A stretch of 64,000 bases of DNA from Psettodes erumei (lineage: Eukaryota; Chordata; Actinopteri; Pleuronectiformes; Psettodidae). Positions within the stretch are counted from its first letter, which is position 1, and each line of letters begins with the position of its first letter. Both the position numbers and the translations under genes were made by a program. The DNA lies in assembly GCA_016785225.1 (NCBI GenBank), contig JAFBJZ010000918.1, positions 812,001-876,000 of the forward strand. Direction: 5' to 3'. The notes beneath the pieces were generated by a model that ran no database searches, had not been told where the DNA came from, and was given only the letters and a program-made list of their open reading frames with translations. Shown piece by piece: positions 55,774-64,000 of the stretch.

Positions 55774-58700
55774 ATGTGGTCCATGATGGGGTCTCCTGGG
55801 GGTTTGTTGTCGCTCCTAATTCTGCTGATTTTTACAGGAAGCACTTCAGGTAAGTGATTGGCCAAGGTGTCATCTTAGATTAGACATTGTGGCAGATATT
55901 TGCAATGTAACTGTACATTCACTCAAAAAAAATCTATCTCCAATTTTTTTTTTTTCAGTTTTGTTTGTTAATTTGTTCACCTTTTGTGTCAGACCTGGAT
56001 GAGAGCCAATGAAATGACTGTTTAAACTGTGAAATTATTTATACAAGCAGTCACCCACACGCACACACACCCGTAACCACCAATGTTATCAGCATGGGTT
56101 TTACAGATTACACCATCATATAGTAAATATGAGCTTGCTTACTTGAAGCTTTATCTTTAGGTTAAGATAACATTTTGTGAAACACATATACAACTGCTTA
56201 TACAGGGATTTTTGCTGTTATTCTTAAACTGATGTAAATGTGAAAAAGTCTCTGTCTACTGGGAGACAGGTACAGTATTTCCAGAGCACTTAAAACCTCA
56301 CATTCAGTTTAGAATATGTCCACGCAAATTTTTAAATCTTTCCTAATCTTGATTGAAGAAATGGCAATCGCAAACTTGTATCTCAGATGCAGTTCAGCGG
56401 ATAACGCTCTGTAGTGCGTTTTTGTGAGTTTACATCACTTAGGAAAAGTTTGATATTCTCTCCTTCACGTGGTAAAGTGGCGGAAATTTTCTTTTGTAAC
56501 AGCATGCACCCAACTATCCTCATTCTTTTCGCAGGGACACTTGTCTCCAGCTGTGATTCATGTCATGATGAAGCCACCTGCCTGGAATCACGAGAAAGAG
56601 GAGACACCTTTGCCAGCCAGGCCCTCTCCTGTGCCTGTAAAGATGGCTTCGTAGGTGATGGTCTCATGTGCTACGATATAAAAATCTGCAGTGAGTCTTC
56701 TTGCTGTAGCAAAGGTTATCAGTGGTCCCCAGACAGCGGCTGTGTAGACACTGATGAGTGCTCCCTCCCAGACTCACCCTGCGCGCCACATCAGGTTTGC
56801 GAGAACACACCAGGCTCCTTCAAATGCCTGCAGCCTTCCTCCCGCAGCAGATCTGGTCCGTCTCCCCAATCTGTCCACTTTGTGTGTGGGAACACTGTTT
56901 GTCCTGCAGGCATGGACTGCATCAGCATTAACGAGACTGCTTACTGTGTTGACCCCTGCGAGCTCTACACTGTGCTGGACGACAACTGGCGTTCAACAAA
57001 CAACACAATGGATCAGATCATACGCTGTGACCGAGACATTAACTGGCAAGGCTGGTATCGCCTGTTTCTGGGGCAGAGCAGTGCTCGCATACCAGAGTGG
57101 TGTGTAAGTTCCAACAGGTGTGGAACGCATGCCCCCCTGTGGATAACAGAACCTCACCCCACACGGTTCAATGAAATTGTAAATCGCACTGTATGCAATA
57201 CATGGTCAGGAAGCTGCTGCAGTTTCGACCCACACTTCATCCATGTCAAGCGCTGCTATGGGGACTACTACGTCTACAAACTTGTGAAGCCGTCCACATG
57301 CCAGCTTGCATACTGTGCAGGTATTGTTCCTTTTGATACATCTTACCACTCTAACATCATATTCAGTTTTCTCATCTCATCCATCCGTTTAGTTGTATTG
57401 GCCTAGTGATGATACTATCTTTCTGTTGTTCATAAATTCAAGTCACAATTTATGAACAACATCTCTCATTGGCTAGGAATCAGAACAGTAATGTTTTTCA
57501 TTGTCAACAGAGGTCAGCGGAACAGGCACTGCAGGTTCTTCAACTACGCCTGATCCACAAACACAGACATCTGCTCTCACTGAGACGGCCGTCACGGACA
57601 CAACAGTTGGCATCACAATGTTACCAACCACACCTCGTCCCAGACCTCCGATTCCCACCACCACTCCAGTGATAGTTGACAACAGTACAGCAGCTGAGGG
57701 ACAGGTTCGCTTGGCCAATGGGGGAAACAGCTCCTGCTCTGGCAGAGTGGAGATCTTCCTCCGTGGACAATGGGGGACGGTGTGCGATGATGCCTGGGAC
57801 CTGGTTGATGCCCAGGTGGTGTGCAGACAGCTGGGCTGTGGGCGGGTCTTGTCAGCACCACAAAATGCACGTTTTGGACAGGGCACTGGGCCCATCTGGT
57901 TGGATGATGTCACGTGCAGAGGCAGCGAATCAAAGCTCACCGAGTGCAGCCACCGAGGGATTGGATCTCACAACTGTGGTCACAATGAGGATGCTGGTGT
58001 CGTCTGTGAAGGTAAATACTGACTTGTACAATGAAAGCTGATGAAGTCTCACTGTCTTACACACTGTTCACAGTGTAACATGTGGCTCAGAGGCTTTTAG
58101 TGAACACATTTGTCATTTCAAACAGAAAGATGTTGTTTTTACTTTCTTAAGGAATCATTTTCTTATTGAAGCTTCCTTTGATTGCATCTCTAATCAACAG
58201 TATTACATTGTGTGTGTTTCTGTTAGCTGCTTCACCAGTGAGGCTGGTCAACTCTACCAACCGCTGCTCTGGCAGAGTGGAGGTCTATCACAGTGGACAG
58301 TGGGGGACGGTGTGTGACGATGCCTGGGACCTGAACGATGCCAATGTGGTGTGCAGACAGCTGGGCTGTGGCAGGGCTCGTTCAGCACTTCAGAGTGCAG
58401 TTTTTGGACAGGGCAGTGGACCCATCTGGTTGGACGACGTCAGTTGTTCTGGAAGTGAACCATCGATCACACACTGCAGACATCGAGGGTTTGGGGTCCA
58501 CAACTGCCGTCACAATGAAGATGCTAGCATCATCTGTGAAGGTAAACGTTTATAAATGTATATAAAGTTCTCCATTTCTTTTTGCTCACATTTCACTTAA
58601 GATTTGCCTCATCAATCAGCTTCAGTATTTTACACACACAGTAGATATTGTTTTTTGTTTAAAGTAGACATAATCATTCATATCTATGATAAAGAAAGGG

Positions 58701-61700
58701 TCTCTTCCTCATGGATTGGGGAAGGTGCAGGCTGTAGATGTCTTGTGGGTTCACGTAGACTTTTCTGTCAGTTCACACAGAACCAAACAGCACAATGTTA
58801 CCAACCACACCTGATCCAAGACCTCCGATTTCCACCACCACTCCAGTGATAGCTGACAACAGTACAGCAGCTGAGGGACAGGTTCGCTTGGCCAATGGGG
58901 GAAACAGCTCCTGCTCTGGCAGAGTGGAGATCTTCCTCCGTGGACAATGGGGGACAGTGTGCGATGATGCCTGGGACCTGGTTGATGCCCAGGTGGTGTG
59001 CAGACAGCTGGGCTGTGGGCGGGTCTTGTCAGCACCACAAAATGCACATTTTGGACACGGCACCGGGCCCATCTGGTTGGATGATGTCACATGCAGAGGC
59101 AGCGAATCAAAGCTCACCGACTGCAGCCACCGAGGGATTGGATATAACAACTGTGGTCACAGTGAGGATGCTGGTGTCGTCTGTGAAGGTAAATACTGAC
59201 TTGTACGATGAAAGCTGATGAAGTCTCATTGTCTTACACACTGTTCACAGTGTAACATGTGGCTCAGAGGCTTTTAGTGAACACATTTGTCATTTCAAAC
59301 AGAAAGATGTTGTTTTTACTTTCTTAAGGAATCATTTTCTTATTGAAGCTTCCTTTGATTGCATCTCTAATCAACAGTATTACATTGTGTGTGTTTCTGT
59401 TAGCTGCTTCACCAGTGAGGCTGGTCAACTCTACCAACCGCTGCTCTGGCAGAGTGGAGGTCTATCACAGTGGACAGTGGGGGACGGTGTGTGACGATGC
59501 CTGGGACCTGAACGATGCCAATGTGGTGTGCAGACAGCTGGGCTGTGGCAGGGCTCGTTCAGCACTTCAGAATGCAGCTTTCGGACAGGGCAGTGGACCC
59601 ATCTGGTTGGACGATGTCAGTTGTTCCGGAAGTGAACCATCCTTAACACACTGCAGACATCGAGGGTTTGGGGTCCACAACTGCCGTCACAATGAAGATG
59701 CTAGCATCATCTGTGAAGGTAAACGTTTATAAATGTATATAAAGTTCTCCATTTCTTTTTGCTCACATTTCACTTAAGATTTGCCTCATCAATCAGCTTC
59801 AGTATTTTACACACACAGTAGATATTGTTTTATCAGTAATAAGTGAAATGCACAGTAGAAGATAGGTTTGGGTCAACAACATGAAAGGGGTTTTTTGCTT
59901 AAAGTTGACATAATCATTTATATCTATGATAAAGAAAGGGTCTCTTCCTCATGGATTGGTGAAGGTGCAGGCTGTAGATGTCTTGTGGGTTCACGTAGAC
60001 TTTTCTGTCAGTTCACACAGAACCAAACAGCACAATGTTACCAACCACACCTGATCCAAGACCTCCGATTTCCACCACCACTCCAGTGATAGTTGACAAC
60101 AGTACAGCAGCTGAGGGACAGGTTCGCTTGGCCAATGGGGGAAACAGCTCCTGCTCTGGCAGAGTGGAGATCTTCCTCCGTGGACAATGGGGGACAGTGT
60201 GCGATGATGCCTGGGACCTGGTTGATGCCCAGGTGGTGTGCAGACAGCTGGGCTGTGGGCGGGTCTTGTCAGCACCACAAAATGCACGTTTTGGACAGGG
60301 CACTGGGCCCATCTGGTTGGATGATGTCACGTGCAGAGGCAGCGAATCAAAGCTCACCGACTGCAGCCACCGAGGGATTGGATCTCACAACTGTGGTCAC
60401 AATGAGGATGCTGGTGTCGTCTGTGAAGGTAAATACTGACTTGTACAATGAAAGCTGATGAAGTCTCACTGTCTTACACACTGTTCACAGTGTAACATGT
60501 GGCTCAGAGGCTTTTAGTGAACACATTTGTCATTTCAAACAGAAAGATGTTGTTTTTACTTTCTTAAGGAATCATTTTGTTATTGAAGCTTTCTTTGATT
60601 GCATCTCTAATCAAAAGTATTACATTGTGTGTGTTTCTGTTAGCTGCTTCACCAGTGAGGCTGGTCAACTCTACCAACCGCTGCTCTGGCAGAGTGGAGG
60701 TCTATCACAGTGGACAGTGGGGGACGGTGTGTGACGATGCCTGGGACCTGAACGATGCCAATGTGGTGTGCAGACAGCTGGGCTGTGGCAGGGCTCGTTC
60801 AGCACTTCAGAGTGCAGTTTTCGGACAGGGCAGTGGACCTATCTGGTTGGACGACGTCAGTTGTTCCGGAAGTGAACCATCGATCACACACTGCAGGCAT
60901 CGAGGGTTTGGGGTCCACAACTGCCGTCACAATGAAGATGCAAGTGTTGTTTGTGAATGTAGGTGTCCCTTTCATATTTTGAAATGTTTTGATGTAGTAC
61001 CATTCAATAATTACTCACTGAAGTGAAGGTTTCTGGAGGTTCTCATCGACTATCTCATCACCTTTCTCTCACTATTTAATTTTTTTTATTAGACCAGAGC
61101 CGTCCCACCCAGCTCGTCTGTGGCCGTGATAAACTCCAAGTCGGGCTGAATGTGGCTGCCATGACATCCAGTGGTTTGAACCCATTCACTGGAAATCTGG
61201 CTGACCGCAACTGTTCCTGGACCAGAGTGCGTGATAATGTAGTTTGGTATGAAGTGGCGGCTCAGGCAGGTGCCTGTGGAAACAAGCTCCAGGTAAATTA
61301 GCAAAATTGAACCATTGTCCCTTTTTGTTAAATCCTGGCTACTTGACCTGTTGACAGTTGATTGTGTTCATACTTTTAGTATTGTTCATGTTATTTGCAT
61401 TAATTTGTTAACATTATAATCAAAACTGGGTTATCGGTTCCCAAATAGGAAAACTCTTTTCACATACTCTTAAGCACAGAGTTCAGGTCAGCAAGTGCTG
61501 GCAGAGACAGTAGGTTGAAATTGGTCTGGTCCTTGATCTAAATCACACAGCTTCTCAAGCTAATCCTTCACCTAACTCATAATTTGGTCATTCTCTGTGT
61601 TTCAGACCAACCGCACACATGCCATCTACTTCAACAGTTTATTTATTCACCCAGTAAACATGTCCTTCTCCTATCCTGTGAGCATTCCTTTCTCTTGCGC

Positions 61701-63054
61701 GTATCCCCTCGACACGGACACCAGTCTGAATGTGGCCATCAGACCGTACCTGAAGTAAGTAGCTTTCGACTGAATACAACTATTTCGTCTCACACTATTT
61801 ACAGTTGTGCGACAAAGAAGTGGCAGTGTGCATAATTGTTGAATGATTATCTCACTTTCAAGTTATTCTGATGGTGTCATTACCCAAAGACAAACCTGGT
61901 GTAAATTGATCTAGTCTTTTTTGTGTGTTGCTTTTAACCATTCTTCTGAGTGTAAGTAGGCATTTCTGATTCACCTGAATTACTCTTGTAGGACTTCATG
62001 CTTCTCCACATAGACTCTTAAATTGACTTATATATTTTGTTAGATGGCTTTGAAGGCTATCCTGCTAAACACCCATGTTGTAATACACAAAATAATAAAA
62101 CTGTGGCGTTTTAATTAGTTTATTATATTTATATTTATTAATTCATTTAATTAGTTTAATTAGTCTTAAACTATGCTAATATAGATAGCATGAAAAACTA
62201 TGGGGAATATAAGCATATTTTCTTCACAGGCCGGCAGCTGGCATTTCAAACTCAGGTCCCAAAGCCAGAGCCTCCATGTCTCTATTCCGCAACTCCAACT
62301 TCGCAGAGACTTATCCAGCAGGCTTGGTCGTCCTTCCAGTGGGCGCACCTCTATATGTGGGCATCTCGGTGGATGAGAGAGATCCAAGCTTTGTGGCTGT
62401 TCTGGAGGACTGCTACGCTTCTCACTCATCAAACCCCAACGATCCCTCACGATACTTTCTCATAAAGAAGAAGTAAGTGCCCCTCCTCATCCTCTTTGGA
62501 AGCTTTGTGGAGTGTAACAGGAATGGGAAAAAGTTAAATGTGAAGTGACTCGTAATGGCCCTGACGACCCCGCTCCATCCTCTCTGCCAGGTGTCCCACT
62601 GACCGCCAACAGGTGTCAGTAGTTGAGAGCGGCTCGTCCCTCCGGGCCCGCTTCTCTGCCCTGCTCTTCCTTTTCCAGGGTGACTACCGAGACATTTATC
62701 TTCATTGTAGCCTCAGTCTGTGTAACCGGAGGAGCTTCAGCTGTGTTCCAGTAAGTCACCCATTTCGCTTTATCAGTGGTGTTGTCAGTCAATCGTCAGC
62801 GATGCTTTTACACTGGATTTGATGGTTATTTTTCCTGCTCTTTTTCTTGCTCTTTCTAGTCTTGCACAGGTAGGACACGACGTTCTGTTTCCAGCTCTGT
62901 TCCGCTGAAGCCCCTCACGATTGGACCAATCACTTGTGAGTATGAATCACAACTGGTATCAGAGCTGATGCCTTAACACAGTGATTGATATAGCATGAAT
63001 AACCGTGTTTTTATTCTTTTGTCTTTATCTTCAGGGAAAAAGTCGCCTGAGTGA
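55774..63054 (+). CDS. Secreted EGF-D8C-SRCR(x6)-ZP glycoprotein, DMBT1/uromodulin/GP2-like
   Basis: Likely a secreted mucosal or epithelial defence protein that binds microbes through SRCR domains and polymerises through its ZP domain. Coding exons: 55774-55849, 56535-57320, 57511-58011, 58227-58541, 58781-59188, 59404-59718, 60021-60428, 60644-60958, 61093-61292, 61606-61754, 62230-62472, 62591-62750, 62860-62935, 63035-63054, about 1323 aa. Domain order: signal peptide (1-25), an EGF-like region, calcium-type EGF (VDTDECSL...), D8C domain (about 165-286) typical of UMOD and GP2, a Ser/Thr/Pro linker, then six SRCR domains with 8 cysteines each (group B), then ZP (about 1042-1296). RTRR (1297-1300) fits the ZP cleavage site. 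Only 23 residues follow, with no membrane or GPI segment. All SRCR exons are phase 1-1. The exact ortholog name is uncertain, so no symbol is given. Confidence 0.88.
57614..58650 (+). repeat. SRCR duplication unit 1 (A1 + B1 exons)
   Basis: Holds SRCR exon A1 (57511-58011, whose 5' part is unique) and B1 (58227-58541). It matches unit 2 at an offset of 1177 bases, introns included. Its 5' linker is longer and Ser/Thr/Pro-rich and is absent from units 2 and 3. Confidence 0.9.
58651..59890 (+). repeat. SRCR duplication unit 2 (A2 + B2 exons)
   Basis: 1240 bases with exons A2 (58781-59188) and B2 (59404-59718). Near-identical to unit 3 at an offset of 1240 bases. Two in-frame acceptors 9 bases apart (after 58771 and after 58780) precede A2. 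Confidence 0.92.
59891..60960 (+). repeat. SRCR duplication unit 3 (A3 + B3 exons)
   Basis: Contains A3 (60021-60428) and B3 (60644-60958). Similarity to unit 2 ends at the B3 exon end, where the codon switches from GAAG to GAAT and the sequence leads to the ZP exons. Confidence 0.92.
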
Positions 63055-64000
63055 CCTGGTAACACACAATTTTAGGACAAACACCTTGCATTATCGCGAT
63101 ATTATCTTGTATAATGATTTTTTATATTGGTAAAACAGTAAAGCTGGTGTTACATTGTTTGACCGAGTCTTACCACATTGTTCATTTCTCATTTCTACGA
63201 CCTGTGTAATGATTGTTATCAAACAGCAAAGAAAAAGAAAAAAGAAAAAAAAGGTAGAATAAAATACATCAATGCTCTCATTTTTCTCTGTGCTTTTTTC
63301 AGTGCAACCGGGATGTAAATTTATTATATGTATATGTATTATATATATGATCTATATTCTGACTGAAAAAAATAAGATTTAAAGAAAGATTTTAAAAAAG
63401 ATTTGCTGTGCTGATGATAATACTTTATTAGGATAGGACAGGATATTGTGCTGATTTATTAAATTTGACATGACTTGATTTTTAAATGACTTTCAGGAGC
63501 ATTCATTGGAGGATAGTATCACAGTTAGGGAACTATATGAAAGGCCAAAGTTGCCTCGCTTCCATTTCTATTTAACAACCAAGAAGAGACACCTGATGGA
63601 ATTGATATCTATTACTATATAATTCCCCAGACATTTAAAGGACAGTAGCATTGGCCACACAGAAAGCATTTCTGGGATGTTTTCCTGATGACATTTTACT
63701 TGGCCCTCTGTCGGAGGAACTGTCTTTTGAACCACTCTTGCTTCCTTGGATTGTGGTAAAGGAGCACCAACTAAGTTCTGTGTCTATAAATGAACATACT
63801 TTTCTGAAGTTGTACATGTCTGTATTCCTGAATCCGGTTTTGATTGATCTTAGGAAATATTCTAATTTGAGATATTGGGTTTCTGAATCCCCTGAGCTAT
63901 AAGCCATAATCATCAAAATACTTTTTATGATATTCTACATTTTTGGAGCATGTATATGTATTTATGGCCATTTCTTTAATGGTGAGAAAGGGGGATTTTG
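63055..64000. other. 3' UTR and downstream spacer
   Basis: AT-rich. Beyond the poly(A) signal no coding or RNA feature is supported up to the window end. Confidence 0.5.
63258..63263 (+). terminator. AATAAA poly(A) signal of the SRCR/ZP gene
   Basis: AATAAA about 200 bases after the stop, followed by T-rich sequence. Confidence 0.65.

Noticed and set aside
56414..56534. ATG at 56414 as the start of the SRCR/ZP gene
   Set aside because: The sequence before 56535 is intron; a better start with a clear signal peptide lies at 55774 and splices in phase.
57360..57406. Read-through of the D8C exon to a stop at 57406
   Set aside because: A GTATTG donor at 57321 with phase 1 joins precisely to the SRCR exons; the read-through is intronic.

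Overview
This window is teleost fish genomic DNA, probably from a percomorph. The genes are multi-exon with short GT-AG introns, long CA/TG dinucleotide runs are common, hAT-type transposon remnants are present, and one gene is a Gv-class G protein alpha subunit, a class kept in fish but absent from mammals. No prokaryotic, viral or CRISPR feature was seen. I built the gene models by hand, joining exons at GT-AG sites with matching codon phase. All frames close with a single terminal stop except the first, partial gene.

Layout, left to right. 1-1573 (+): 3' exons of an unidentified basic, coiled-coil-like protein. 2728-6104 (+): sirt7, complete, 10 exons, 407 aa. 8544-15163 (+): pcyt2, complete, 12 exons, 403 aa. 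17938-38220 (+): a Gv-class G alpha gene (gnav1), 9 exons, 361 aa, with a 7.7 kb second intron that holds a deleted hAT transposon. 40027-41158 (-): npb, neuropeptide B precursor, 2 exons, 130 aa. 42392-46945 (-): sgsh, lysosomal heparan N-sulfatase, 9 exons, 525 aa. 48401-53389 (+): slc26a11, a SulP/STAS anion transporter, 13 coding exons, 576 aa. 55774-63054 (+): a secreted EGF-D8C-SRCR(x6)-ZP protein of the DMBT1/uromodulin/GP2 type, about 1323 aa, whose SRCR exons arose by tandem duplication of a 1.2 kb unit.

The gene set matches human 17q25.3 (NPB-PCYT2-SIRT7 and the divergent SGSH/SLC26A11 pair), but here gnav1 sits between pcyt2 and npb. sgsh and slc26a11 are head to head across about 1.4 kb, which contains two close matches to the TFEB/CLEAR lysosomal box. 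This suggests shared control of a lysosomal hydrolase and a transporter reported at lysosomal and plasma membranes.

The points most worth a second look are: CA runs just 3' of splice donors in seven introns of five genes; the mosaic history of the SRCR duplication and the lack of a membrane anchor in that ZP protein; the CLEAR-like boxes; a charged insertion of about 25 residues in sgsh; the gnav1 position and its overlapping upstream ORF; and the unidentified first gene. Nothing here is clearly a wholly new system.
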